Part shown: one piece after another, positions 41,553 through 49,835 of the stretch
How the letters are laid out: each line of letters starts with the position of its first letter
Numbering within the stretch: position 1 is the stretch's first letter
Origin: CAKSEI01 sp964403505
GTDB lineage: Bacteria > Bacillota > Clostridia > Oscillospirales > CAG-272
DNA length: 64,000 nt
Reading direction: 5' to 3'
Assembly: GCA_964403505.1 (NCBI GenBank)
Contig: CAYOFP010000007.1
Coordinates: 7,481-71,480 of the forward strand
The notes under the pieces: generated by a model
Told to the model about the DNA's origin: nothing
What the model saw: only the letters and a program-made list of their open reading frames with translations
Database searches by the model: none
Program-made: the position numbers and the translations under genes

Positions 41553-41594
41553 AAAAAATCACCTATGATAATTTGCGGAGCATAGGCGATTTTT
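41553..41594 (-). terminator. Hairpin between cls and the CmpB-like gene, covering the ribosome site
   Basis: On the minus strand AAAATCGCCTATG pairs with CATAGGTGATTTTTT around 13 bases (one mismatch), and the T run ends at the downstream ATG (41552). It looks like a normal terminator for cls, but the AGGTGA Shine-Dalgarno of the next gene is in its 3' arm, so it would also block translation of read-through mRNA. Confidence 0.7.
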
Positions 41595-41605
41595 ATACTT
41601 GAATA

Positions 41606-43147
41606 TCAGAATAACGGTGAAAATATTTTAAATATCTGAGTGATAACTCTCGATAAGCCGGAGTTTTTACGGCAATCGTCGAATGTTATCTGTTGTGATA
41701 TCTCAAAGGTCTTTTCAAAATCCTCGTTGATTTTTTCGATTTCCTTGTGTCCGTAAAAAAGCTGTGCGCATTCAAAATGGAGATATAAACTGCGGTAGTC
41801 GAAGTTTACCGAGCCGACGACGGCGCATTTCCCGTCCACGATAAGGTTCTTTGAGTGTATGAAGCCGGGGGTGTATTCGTAAATTTTGATACCTGCCTCC
41901 ATAAACTCGGCGTAAGACGAGCGTGTTATCATAAAGACGAATTTTTTGTCTGCCTTGTGCGGCGTTATGATCCTCACATCGATACCGCTCCGTGCGGCGA
42001 GCTTGAGCGCACAGTCGAGCTCCTCATCCACGATCAGGTACGGCGTCATGATGTATATGCTTTTTTCGGCACGGCAGATCATATCGAGATAGACATTCCG
42101 GCCGATCCACTCTTTGTCAAACGGGTTGTCGCAATAAGGCTGGAAATACCCGTTTCCCGTGGCATTTGAGAGAGGAGTGATATATTTTTCGGGGTCGTCC
42201 TTTTCTTTGTTTATGATATTCCAGTTTCGCAAAAACATGAGCGCATAGCCCTGTGCGGCATCGCCCGTTACCTTGATGGCACAGTCCTTCCAATAGCCGA
42301 ATCTTTCTATTTTGTTTAAATATTCATCGGCTAAGTTGATCCCGCCTGTGAAAGCGCATGTTCCGTCCAAAACGAGTATTTTTCTGTGATCGCGGTTGTT
42401 TTGCATAGTGGAAATGGCAGGAACGAACTTGTTGAATACCCGGCATTTGATCCCCTTGCTGTTCAAGAAGCGGTCGTATTTGCTCGGTAGGGTCGTGATG
42501 CTGCCCATACCGTCGTAAATGATGCGGACGTCCACGCCCTCTGCGGCTTTTTTTATGAGTATGTCGAGCACCGAATCCCAGAAAAAGCCCTCGTGTATGA
42601 TAAAGTATTCGAGAAAAATATATTTCTGTGCACTCTCAAGCGCACTTATCATATCATCAAAGACATCTTCGCCGGATGGGTAGTATTTGGTATCCGTTCC
42701 CGAATACATGGGGAAGCCTGATTTTTTCAAATACTCTGTTCTCGGCTTGTATTCTGGGTATTGCTTCTCGAACTCTTCCGAGGCATCGGGGATGTCGCAG
42801 ACGGCATGATAGATCAGCTTCTCGGTATCGAGTATTTTCTTTTTGAATGCGAAGATACCGATCCGTCCCTGGCAGAATACGTACAGTATACCGCCGAATG
42901 CGGGAAAGAGCAGGATGGGCACGATCCATGCGAGCTTGTAGGAGTTGCTTTCCCGTTTGTTTATTACATAAATGACCACAAAAATGCTTAAAAAGCGTGA
43001 AGCTATCTCGATGATCGCCACAGCACGAAAAAGATGCCATGCATACAGGATCAGCAGGATGATCTGTGCCATCGCCAGAATGCCGACGATCAGAAGGTCT
43101 GTAAAAAATGTCCGTCTTGAAATATGCTTGTATTTATCCGTTTTCAT
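41606..43147 (-). CDS. cls: Cardiolipin synthase (phospholipase D family)
   Basis: Condenses two phosphatidylglycerols to cardiolipin at the membrane. The 513-residue protein has two N-terminal membrane helices (about 14-36 and 42-63), a PLDc_N segment (WIVPILLFPAFGGILYV) and two PLD domains with NRDHRKILVLDG plus TGGINLADEY, and FIHSKNLIVDGKCAVVGSVNFDYRS, i.e. both HxKxxxxD catalytic motifs are complete. It overlaps the end of the DUF951 gene by 14 bases, so the two share a promoter. A hairpin terminator follows. Confidence 0.93.
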   Translation of the reverse strand: MKTDKYKHISRRTFFTDLLIVGILAMAQIILLILYAWHLFRAVAIIEIASRFLSIFVVIYVINKRESNSYKLAWIVPILLFPAFGGILYVFCQGRIGIFAFKKKILDTEKLIYHAVCDIPDASEEFEKQYPEYKPRTEYLKKSGFPMYSGTDTKYYPSGEDVFDDMISALESAQKYIFLEYFIIHEGFFWDSVLDILIKKAAEGVDVRIIYDGMGSITTLPSKYDRFLNSKGIKCRVFNKFVPAISTMQNNRDHRKILVLDGTCAFTGGINLADEYLNKIERFGYWKDCAIKVTGDAAQGYALMFLRNWNIINKEKDDPEKYITPLSNATGNGYFQPYCDNPFDKEWIGRNVYLDMICRAEKSIYIMTPYLIVDEELDCALKLAARSGIDVRIITPHKADKKFVFMITRSSYAEFMEAGIKIYEYTPGFIHSKNLIVDGKCAVVGSVNFDYRSLYLHFECAQLFYGHKEIEKINEDFEKTFEISQQITFDDCRKNSGLSRVITQIFKIFSPLF

Positions 43148-43331
43148 TGCCTTTTATTACTTCTTTTATCCTTTTCTCGAGTTTGATACGGGGCACCATG
43201 ACCTCGTGTCCGCACCCCATACAGCGCATCTTGATATCCGATGCGGCATAGAGCACCAGCATGCGGTTGACGCCGCAGGGGTGATTTTTTTTCATTACCA
43301 GAGTATCGCCGACTGTGAATTTTATAATCAT
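43134..43331 (-). CDS. DUF951 family protein
   Basis: A 65-residue basic protein: MIIKFTVGDTLVMKKNHPCG, then IKMRCMGCGHEVMVPR, the two halves of the DUF951 (YyzM) family, with C-x-x-C and an additional cysteine that could bind zinc. Function is unknown; it is often near chromosome-maintenance genes. Start at 43331 has AAGGAG nine bases upstream; the ORF's earlier codons lie beyond that site. First gene of the unit with cls, divergent from ruvC. Confidence 0.85.
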   Translation of the reverse strand: MIIKFTVGDTLVMKKNHPCGVNRMLVLYAASDIKMRCMGCGHEVMVPRIKLEKRIKEVIKGNENG

Positions 43332-43353
43332 CAGAATAAACTCCTTTTTTAAT

Positions 43354-43382
43354 ATTATACCACACAAAAAATCATGTGTAAA
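43354..43382 (-). promoter_or_regulatory. Minus-strand promoter of DUF951-cls
   Basis: TTTACA (43382-43377), 17-base spacer, TATAAT (43359-43354), 22 bases before the ATG. Confidence 0.8.
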
Positions 43383-43407
43383 TATATTATTAATTACAAA
43401 AAGTTCT

Positions 43408-43436
43408 TTGACTTATGATGTGTTATATGATATAAT
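43408..43436 (+). promoter_or_regulatory. SigA-type promoter of the ruvCAB operon
   Basis: TTGACT (43408-43413), 17-base spacer, TATAAT (43431-43436), 25 bases before ruvC. Back to back with the DUF951 promoter, the two -35 elements 25 bases apart. No LexA-type box was noticed. Confidence 0.85.
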
Positions 43437-43461
43437 AACATGATATTAGAATAGGATAGGT

Positions 43462-43965
43462 ATGCAAATGATAATTCTCGGCATAGATCCCGGTTTTGCC
43501 ATAGTGGGCTATGGGGTGATCGAATATGCAAATACGAGGTTTCGTGTACTCGGCTACGGTGCGATAACCACCGAGGCAGGGACGCCGACTGAGGCACGGC
43601 TGAAAACCGTGTATGACGAGATGTGCAAAATAATTGAGAAATACCGTCCTGACGAAATGGCGATCGAGGAGCTGTTCTTTAACAGTAATCATACTACGGC
43701 AATCACTGTCGCCGAGGCACGTGGGATATTGCTGCTGGCGGCGACACAGGCGGGCGTGAAAATATTTGAGTATACGCCGCTGCAAGTGAAGCAGTCGGTG
43801 GTGGGCTACGGCAGAGCAGATAAAAAGCAGGTGATCGCCATGACAAACAGCCTGCTCGGTCTTGAAAAAAAGCCGAGGCTTGACGATACGTCCGATGCGC
43901 TTGCTATCGCTATATGTCATGCGCACACAGGATGTTCGAGATTGAGGGAATTTTACAATAATTGA
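43462..43965 (+). CDS. ruvC: Crossover junction endodeoxyribonuclease RuvC
   Basis: Resolves Holliday junctions bound by RuvAB. The 167-residue RNase H-fold nuclease has ILGIDPGFAIVGYGVI with the first catalytic aspartate, AIEELFF with the catalytic glutamate, YTPLQVKQSVVGYGRADKKQV and the C-terminal DDTSDALAIAICH acidic site. Order ruvC-ruvA-ruvB with gaps of nine bases each marks a single operon. An alternative ATG two codons inside is possible. Confidence 0.96.
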   Translation: MQMIILGIDPGFAIVGYGVIEYANTRFRVLGYGAITTEAGTPTEARLKTVYDEMCKIIEKYRPDEMAIEELFFNSNHTTAITVAEARGILLLAATQAGVKIFEYTPLQVKQSVVGYGRADKKQVIAMTNSLLGLEKKPRLDDTSDALAIAICHAHTGCSRLREFYNN

Positions 43966-43974
43966 GGTAAAGCA

Positions 43975-44568
43975 ATGTATTATTACATATCGGGAAAAAT
44001 CGCAAAGCTTGATGTGAACCATGCGGTCATTGATGCAGGCGGCGTCGGATATCTTATATACATATCGTCATCGACCCTCGGTAAGCTCGCAGGCAAAGAC
44101 ACAGCGAAGCTTTATACGCATTATGTCGTGCGTGAGGATGCGCAGGAGCTTTACGGTTTTTATGATGAAAGCGAATTATCAACATTCCGGCTTCTGATAT
44201 CCGTGTCGGGCGTAGGACCGAAGGCGGCGCTCGCCATACTTTCGGTGCTCACTCCCGAGAAGCTTGCCCTCGCCGTAGCCTCAGGAGACGTAAAGTCGAT
44301 ATCCACGGCACAGGGCGTCGGAAAGAAGATCGCCGAGAGGGTAGTGCTCGAGCTGAAGGACAAGCTCGCATCGGGCATAACCATCGACGCACGCTCGTCC
44401 CAGGCAGGAGATACGCTGGTATTTACGGATAACTCGAGCGAGGCGGTAAACGCTCTCGTTGTTCTCGGGTATTCACGCTCAGACGCCATGCGTGCGGTCG
44501 GCTCGGTTGATAAAAGCGTGGTCTCTATCGAGGATATTATACGTGAATCGCTCAAAAAACTGATGTAA
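43975..44568 (+). CDS. ruvA: Holliday junction DNA helicase subunit RuvA
   Basis: Tetrameric junction-binding protein. The 197-residue product has an OB-fold domain (YYISGKIAKLDVNHAVIDAGGVGYLIYIS), two helix-hairpin-helix motifs (LLISVSGVGPKAALAIL and ISTAQGVGKKIAERVVLELKDKL) and a C-terminal domain III (SSEAVNALVVLGYSRSDAM) that contacts RuvB. All three domains are complete. Confidence 0.96.
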   Translation: MYYYISGKIAKLDVNHAVIDAGGVGYLIYISSSTLGKLAGKDTAKLYTHYVVREDAQELYGFYDESELSTFRLLISVSGVGPKAALAILSVLTPEKLALAVASGDVKSISTAQGVGKKIAERVVLELKDKLASGITIDARSSQAGDTLVFTDNSSEAVNALVVLGYSRSDAMRAVGSVDKSVVSIEDIIRESLKKLM

Positions 44569-44577
44569 GGTGAAGTA

Positions 44578-45657
44578 ATGGAAGAATTTTTCGATTCGGA
44601 TTATGATTTTGAAAACAGAATAGTGTCAGCCGAGCCTGATTCGTCCGATTCGGCAAACGAGATATCGCTTCGCCCGAAAACCCTCGAGGAATATGAGGGA
44701 CAGGAAAAGGCAAAGGAAAACCTGAAAATATATATCGAGGCGGCAAAGATAAGGGGCGATGTGCTTGACCATGTATTGCTTTACGGCCCTCCGGGACTTG
44801 GAAAGACGACGCTGTCGGGCATTATAGCAAATGAAATGGGTGTGAATATCCGTATCACCAGCGGCCCTGCCATAGAAAAGCAAGGGGATCTCGTGGCTTT
44901 GCTCACGAATCTCGCTGATAACGATATTCTTTTCATAGACGAGATACACCGTCTTCCCCGAACGGTAGAAGAGATACTTTATCCTGCTATGGAGGATTAT
45001 GAGATCGATATCATCGTCGGTAAAGGGCCGTCGGCGCGCAGTATCAGACTGACCCTGCCGCATTTTACCCTCATCGGTGCGACGACCCGTGCAGGTCAGC
45101 TGTCCACCCCTCTGCGTGACCGCTTCGGTGTAGTGCTGAAGTTAGAATTATATACTCCCGAGGAGCTTGCAAATATCGTCATGCGTAGCGCAAAGATACT
45201 CGGCATTGCGATCGACCGTGACGGCGCTTTGGAAATAGCCTCACGATCACGGGGCACACCGCGAATAGCGAACAGATTGCTTCGGCGTGTACGTGATTTT
45301 GCGCAGGTAAAAGGATCGGGAAATATAAATTGTGAGATAGCGTCATACGCACTCGGCAAGTTAGAGATAGACGAGCTCGGACTCGATAATGTCGACCGCA
45401 GGATGCTTACGACAATTATAAAGAACTACGGCGGCGGCCCCGTCGGACTCGAGACGCTTGCGGCAACGGTCGGCGAGGAAGCGATAACGATAGAGGATGT
45501 ATATGAGCCGTACCTGATGCAGATCGGATTTTTATCACGCACGCCGAGGGGCAGATGTGTCACGAGGCTCGCATACGAGCATCTTGATATCCCCTTTAGC
45601 GGCGGACTCACAAAGGAAGGACAGGTCAGTATTTTCGATCGGAAGGAAGAAGATTAA
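44578..45657 (+). CDS. ruvB: Holliday junction branch-migration ATPase RuvB
   Basis: The hexameric AAA+ motor of branch migration. The 359-residue protein has an N-terminal SLRPKTLEEYEGQ-type segment (here ISLRPKTLEEYEGQEKAKENL), Walker A GPPGLGKTT, Walker B FIDEIHRL, sensor 1 LIGATTRAG, the arginine finger region LRDRFGV and the C-terminal winged helix with FLSRTPRGR. Four bases separate its stop from the next gene. Confidence 0.97.
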   Translation: MEEFFDSDYDFENRIVSAEPDSSDSANEISLRPKTLEEYEGQEKAKENLKIYIEAAKIRGDVLDHVLLYGPPGLGKTTLSGIIANEMGVNIRITSGPAIEKQGDLVALLTNLADNDILFIDEIHRLPRTVEEILYPAMEDYEIDIIVGKGPSARSIRLTLPHFTLIGATTRAGQLSTPLRDRFGVVLKLELYTPEELANIVMRSAKILGIAIDRDGALEIASRSRGTPRIANRLLRRVRDFAQVKGSGNINCEIASYALGKLEIDELGLDNVDRRMLTTIIKNYGGGPVGLETLAATVGEEAITIEDVYEPYLMQIGFLSRTPRGRCVTRLAYEHLDIPFSGGLTKEGQVSIFDRKEED

Positions 45658-45660
45658 AGG

Positions 45661-46530
45661 ATGTTTTTGGCAGATAAATGGCAGGATTACCGCCTGCTTG
45701 ATGCTACCGACGGAAAGAGGCTCGAGATATGGCACGGCTATACCCTCGTGCGTCCCGATCCGCAGGTGATATGGCATAGCGAGGAACCTGTAAAGGAATG
45801 GAAAAAGGCGGATGCATCATATACCCGATCAAAAAAAGGCGGAGGCAGTTGGAGCGAGAATCGTCTCCCCGAGAGCTGGACGCTCGTATATGAGCCGCTC
45901 GATTTAAAATTTCTTATAAAGCCGATGGGCTTTAAGCATACCGGGCTTTTTCCCGAGCAGGCAGTCAATTGGGATTGGTTTTCCGAGCTTATAAAAAAGG
46001 CAAATAGACCCGTAAATGTGCTGAATCTTTTTGCATATACAGGCGGAGCGACGGTTGCGGCAGCAAAGGCAGGCGCCATGGTGTGCCATGTGGACGCATC
46101 CCGCGGTATGGTCGCCCAGGCAAAAGAAAATGCGGCATTAAGCGGTCTGTCGGATGCACCGATCCGATATATCGTCGACGACTGTAAGAAGTTTGTCGAG
46201 CGTGAGATACGCCGAGGAAGAAAATACGATGCGCTGATCATGGATCCTCCCTCATACGGCAGAGGACCGGGCGGCGAGATATGGAAGTGCGAAGATAATA
46301 TCGATGCTTTTGTCAAGCTGTGCATGGGCGTACTTTCGGATGAGCCGTTATTTGCACTTGTGAATTCATATACCACCGGTCTTTCACCGTCCGCTATGGG
46401 ATACATACTCGAGACGACCGTCAGAAAGAAATACGGCGGAAAAGTCGTGTGTGACGAGGTGGGACTTCTGGTTGAGGCAACGGGTGCAGCGCTCCCATGC
46501 GGATCGGCTGCGAGATGGACGAAGGAATAA
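45661..46530 (+). CDS. RlmI-like class I SAM-dependent methyltransferase
   Basis: A 289-residue methyltransferase of the RlmI/COG1092 type, which normally methylates cytosine-5 of 23S rRNA. Motif I is VLNLFAYTGGATVAAAKAG, then the acidic CHVDASRGMV, and DALIMDPPSYGRGPGGEIW is the catalytic D-P-P-x-Y motif. It lacks the N-terminal PUA domain of RlmI and instead has about 100 residues of a different lead-in (LLDATDGKRLEIWHGYTLVRPDPQ). Target is therefore unproven. It starts with ATG three bases after ruvB and precedes the ecf genes by six bases. Confidence 0.85.
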   Translation: MFLADKWQDYRLLDATDGKRLEIWHGYTLVRPDPQVIWHSEEPVKEWKKADASYTRSKKGGGSWSENRLPESWTLVYEPLDLKFLIKPMGFKHTGLFPEQAVNWDWFSELIKKANRPVNVLNLFAYTGGATVAAAKAGAMVCHVDASRGMVAQAKENAALSGLSDAPIRYIVDDCKKFVEREIRRGRKYDALIMDPPSYGRGPGGEIWKCEDNIDAFVKLCMGVLSDEPLFALVNSYTTGLSPSAMGYILETTVRKKYGGKVVCDEVGLLVEATGAALPCGSAARWTKE

Positions 46531-46536
46531 TTAGTA

Positions 46537-47400
46537 ATGGAAAATGCGTTTATCAAAACTGAGGAACTTTGCTTTTCTTACGCAAGTGAAGACGGAAAGA
46601 ATAATGAAGTCCTCAAAGATATAAATATCGAGATAGAAAAGGGTGATTTTGTTGCCGTTCTCGGACATAACGGCTCGGGCAAATCTACCTTTGCAAAGCT
46701 TTTGAATCTGATACTCATACCGACATCGGGGAAAATATTGATTGACGGCATGGATATCACCGATAAAAATATGACGGATGATGATGTCATCCGCCTGCGC
46801 TCGAAGATCGGCATGGTTTTTCAGAATCCCGATAATCAGCTCGTTGCGACAGTTGTTGAGGAGGATGTTGCGTTCGGCCCTGAAAATCTCGGCGTTGCGC
46901 CTGGGGAGATACGGCGGCGTGTTGACGAGGCGCTCGATACGGTCGGCATGATAAAATACGCACGTCACAGTCCACATCAGTTATCGGGAGGGCAGAAGCA
47001 AAGGGTGGCTATCGCAGGTGCGATCGCTATGATGCCCGAGTGTATCATATTTGATGAATCAACTGCCATGCTCGACCCTACGGGAAGAGCAGATGTCATG
47101 AAGACCATAGAGCGGCTGAATCGGGAAAAGGGCATAACCGTCTTACATATCACTCATAATATGAATGAGGCTTTGCTCGCAAAGAGGGTGCTTGTCATCG
47201 AGGACGGCAGATTCATTTTTGACGGAACGCCCGACGATGTCTTCTCCCATGTCGATGAACTGAAAAAGACGGGCTTGGGTGTACCGCAGGTGGCCTCTCT
47301 TATGTATTCGCTCAAAAAAAGCGGCGTATATGACGGCAAGATATTGAGCGATGAAAAAATATGCGCGAAAGAATTATATCAACTCATAAATGGAAAATAA
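46537..47400 (+). CDS. ecfA1: ECF transporter ATPase subunit A1
   Basis: One of the two ATPases of the shared energy-coupling module that drives vitamin and metal uptake by many separate S components. The 287-residue protein has Walker A GHNGSGKST (43-51), the Q loop QNPDNQLVA, signature LSGGQKQR, Walker B CIIFDESTAML and the H loop ITHNM. The Walker B ends with Glu replaced as DES, typical of EcfA1. It overlaps ecfA2 by 11 bases. Confidence 0.93.
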   Translation: MENAFIKTEELCFSYASEDGKNNEVLKDINIEIEKGDFVAVLGHNGSGKSTFAKLLNLILIPTSGKILIDGMDITDKNMTDDDVIRLRSKIGMVFQNPDNQLVATVVEEDVAFGPENLGVAPGEIRRRVDEALDTVGMIKYARHSPHQLSGGQKQRVAIAGAIAMMPECIIFDESTAMLDPTGRADVMKTIERLNREKGITVLHITHNMNEALLAKRVLVIEDGRFIFDGTPDDVFSHVDELKKTGLGVPQVASLMYSLKKSGVYDGKILSDEKICAKELYQLINGK

Positions 47401-48259
47401 ATTAGAACTGCAAAACGTTTCATACATATACAGCCCCGACACGCCTTTTCGCACGACTGCTCTCGATCAAGTGAGCTGTTCGTTCAAGGCAGGCATTATC
47501 ACGGGGTTAATCGGTCACACCGGTTCGGGAAAGTCAACGCTTACTCAAATGCTTAACGGACTTTTGAAGCCGACGTCCGGTAAGGTGCTTTTGGACGGTG
47601 CCGATATATGGGAAAACCCGAAAAAAATAAGCGCTGTGCGCTTTCGGGTAGGTCTTGTCTTCCAGTATCCCGAGTATCAGCTTTTTGAGGAGACGGTATA
47701 TGCTGATATTGCATACGGACCGAAGAATATGGGACTCGATAAGGATGAGATCGACCGAAGAGTGAGGGCGGCGGCACGCTTCGTCGGGATTGACGAAAAA
47801 ATGTTTGACAAATCGCCGTTTGACCTCTCCGGCGGACAGATGCGCCGTGTTGCCATAGCAGGCGTGCTTGCGCTTACCCCAGAGGTATTGATACTTGACG
47901 AACCTGCGGCAGGGCTTGATCCGGTCGGCAGAGATACGGTCTTCGACGGAATTACGGCATATCAGAGGTCGATGGGGGCGACGGTCATTATCGTCAGCCA
48001 CAGCATGGAGGATATGGCGAAATACGCCGACAGGATAATGGTGATGAGTGATGCCCAGGTCGTGCTTGACGACATCCCCGAAAATATATTCAAAAATGCG
48101 GATATGCTTTGCTCGCTTGGACTTGATGTGCCGCAGATAACACGGCTGATGATGCGCTTAGCGGAGCTCGGGGCAGGCAACCGCACAGATATTTTCACAG
48201 TGGAGGCGGCGCATGATGAGATACTCCGTCTTACCCGGAAGGGACGGTGTAGAGATTGA
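47390..48259 (+). CDS. ecfA2: ECF transporter ATPase subunit A2
   Basis: Second ATPase of the module. The 289-residue protein has Walker A GHTGSGKST, Q loop QYPEYQLFE, signature LSGGQMRR, Walker B VLILDEPAAGLDP and H loop VSHSM. Order A1-A2-T with overlaps is the usual one in Firmicutes. No S-component gene is adjacent, as expected for a group II shared module. Confidence 0.94.
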   Translation: MENKLELQNVSYIYSPDTPFRTTALDQVSCSFKAGIITGLIGHTGSGKSTLTQMLNGLLKPTSGKVLLDGADIWENPKKISAVRFRVGLVFQYPEYQLFEETVYADIAYGPKNMGLDKDEIDRRVRAAARFVGIDEKMFDKSPFDLSGGQMRRVAIAGVLALTPEVLILDEPAAGLDPVGRDTVFDGITAYQRSMGATVIIVSHSMEDMAKYADRIMVMSDAQVVLDDIPENIFKNADMLCSLGLDVPQITRLMMRLAELGAGNRTDIFTVEAAHDEILRLTRKGRCRD

Positions 48260-49086
48260 TTAAGGATATCACAATCGGACAGTATTTCCCGGGAAATTCG
48301 CTGCTACACAGGCTTGACCCACGCACGAAGCTGATACTGACGGTTTTGTTTATTACTGTGCTTTTCATGGCGAGAAGTATGCTCAGTTTTATCATGCTTG
48401 TCGCATTTACGTTTTTGCTCATACCCATTTCGGGTATATCGTTAAAGGTGATATTAAAGAGCCTGAGGCCGCTTATGTTTATCATCGCATTTACAGTAAT
48501 ACTGAATCTGTTTTTTACAAAAGGTGAGGGAGAACCGCTTTTCACATTCTGGAAAATTAAGATATTCAAAGAGGGACTTTCGTATGCGATATATATGATC
48601 GTGCGTATCATATGCCTGATATGCGGCACGGGCGTCATACTCACATATACGACATCTCCTATACAGCTAACGGACGGCATAGAGCAGCTTTTAGCTCCTC
48701 TTGCGAAGATAAAGCTGCCCGTGCATGAATTTGCTATGATGATGTCCACGGCTCTGCGCTTTATTCCAACCCTCGTAGAGGAGACGGATAAGATAATGAG
48801 TGCACAGAAGGCACGGGGAGCAGATTTCACGAGCGGCGGACTCATAAAGCGTGCGAAGGCGATAATACCGATACTGATACCGCTGTTTATCAGCGCATTT
48901 CGCCGTGCTGACGAGCTTGCTATCGCTATGGAGTGCCGCTGTTATCACGGCGGAGAGGGAAGGACGAGAATGAACACGCTGCATTTTTCATTGCGTGATC
49001 TTCTCTCGGTTGCGGTCATGGTGTTGATCGGTGGAGCGGTCGTGATACTCAATATATATACCCGTGGGATCGGTATCGGAATATGA
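48256..49086 (+). CDS. ecfT: ECF transporter transmembrane subunit T
   Basis: The 276-residue membrane scaffold. It opens DITIGQYFPGNSLLHRLDPRTKL, the family start, has four to five hydrophobic helices and carries the two coupling-helix ARG signatures (QKARGADF and the AMECRCY variant near the C-terminus). It starts with TTG in the ecfA2 stop (TTGA overlap) and overlaps truA by four bases. Confidence 0.93.
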   Translation: MIKDITIGQYFPGNSLLHRLDPRTKLILTVLFITVLFMARSMLSFIMLVAFTFLLIPISGISLKVILKSLRPLMFIIAFTVILNLFFTKGEGEPLFTFWKIKIFKEGLSYAIYMIVRIICLICGTGVILTYTTSPIQLTDGIEQLLAPLAKIKLPVHEFAMMMSTALRFIPTLVEETDKIMSAQKARGADFTSGGLIKRAKAIIPILIPLFISAFRRADELAIAMECRCYHGGEGRTRMNTLHFSLRDLLSVAVMVLIGGAVVILNIYTRGIGIGI

Positions 49087-49820
49087 AACTGCTGCTTGAA
49101 ATAAAATATTACGGCGCAAATTATCACGGCTGGCAGGTTCAGCCGGGATGCGAGACTGTGCAAAAAAGCATACAGGACGCCGTACAGCGTATTTTCGGAA
49201 AAAGATATGATGTTACGGGCTGCAGCCGTACCGATTCGGGCGTTCATGCGAGGCAGTTTTTCTGTACTGTTGACGGAATGGATGAGCTGAAGCTGCCTTG
49301 TGATAAAATACCGTATTCGCTGTCCTCGGTTTTGCCCCGGGATATATCGGTCATTAGCTGTAAGGTCGTGGACGACGGGTTTCATGCACGTTATTCCTGT
49401 AAGGGTAAGGAATATGAGTATATCATAACAGACTCTCATTTCCGTGATCCCTTCCTTTGCGGCAGGGCGTGGCAATTATGCAGGACTCTCGATACCGAGG
49501 CGATGAAGCGTGCTGCAGAGGGAATCGTCGGCAGACATGATTTCTCATCGTTTTGTGCATCGGGTGCATCTACTACCGATAATATCCGCACAGTCGAGTT
49601 TTGCAGAGTCGAGCGCAGAGCTAACTGTATCTGCATCAATATAAAAGCTGACGGTTTTTTATATAATATGGTGAGGATAATCGTCGGCACGCTCGTATCC
49701 GCCGGACTCGGTAAGCGCGAGTATGAGGACACTGTATCTATTATCGAAAAGCGTGAGAGGACATCGGCCGGGAATACTGCACCGGCATGCGGTTTATACT
49801 TAAAAGAAGTGATCTATTAA
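49083..49820 (+). CDS. truA: tRNA pseudouridine synthase A
   Basis: Forms pseudouridine at tRNA positions 38-40. The 245-residue protein has YYGANYHGWQVQPG, the catalytic aspartate in GCSRTDSGVHA (about residue 52), RYSCKGKEYEY, and GFLYNMVRIIVGTL at the end, the usual motif set. It is commonly next to ecfAAT in Firmicutes. Confidence 0.96.
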   Translation: MKLLLEIKYYGANYHGWQVQPGCETVQKSIQDAVQRIFGKRYDVTGCSRTDSGVHARQFFCTVDGMDELKLPCDKIPYSLSSVLPRDISVISCKVVDDGFHARYSCKGKEYEYIITDSHFRDPFLCGRAWQLCRTLDTEAMKRAAEGIVGRHDFSSFCASGASTTDNIRTVEFCRVERRANCICINIKADGFLYNMVRIIVGTLVSAGLGKREYEDTVSIIEKRERTSAGNTAPACGLYLKEVIY

Positions 49821-49835
49821 AAAAGGAGGTGGCCA

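Noticed and set aside
45738..46556. 272-codon minus-strand frame over the RlmI-like gene
   Set aside because: Serine/proline-rich antisense translation with no motif, opposite a clear methyltransferase.
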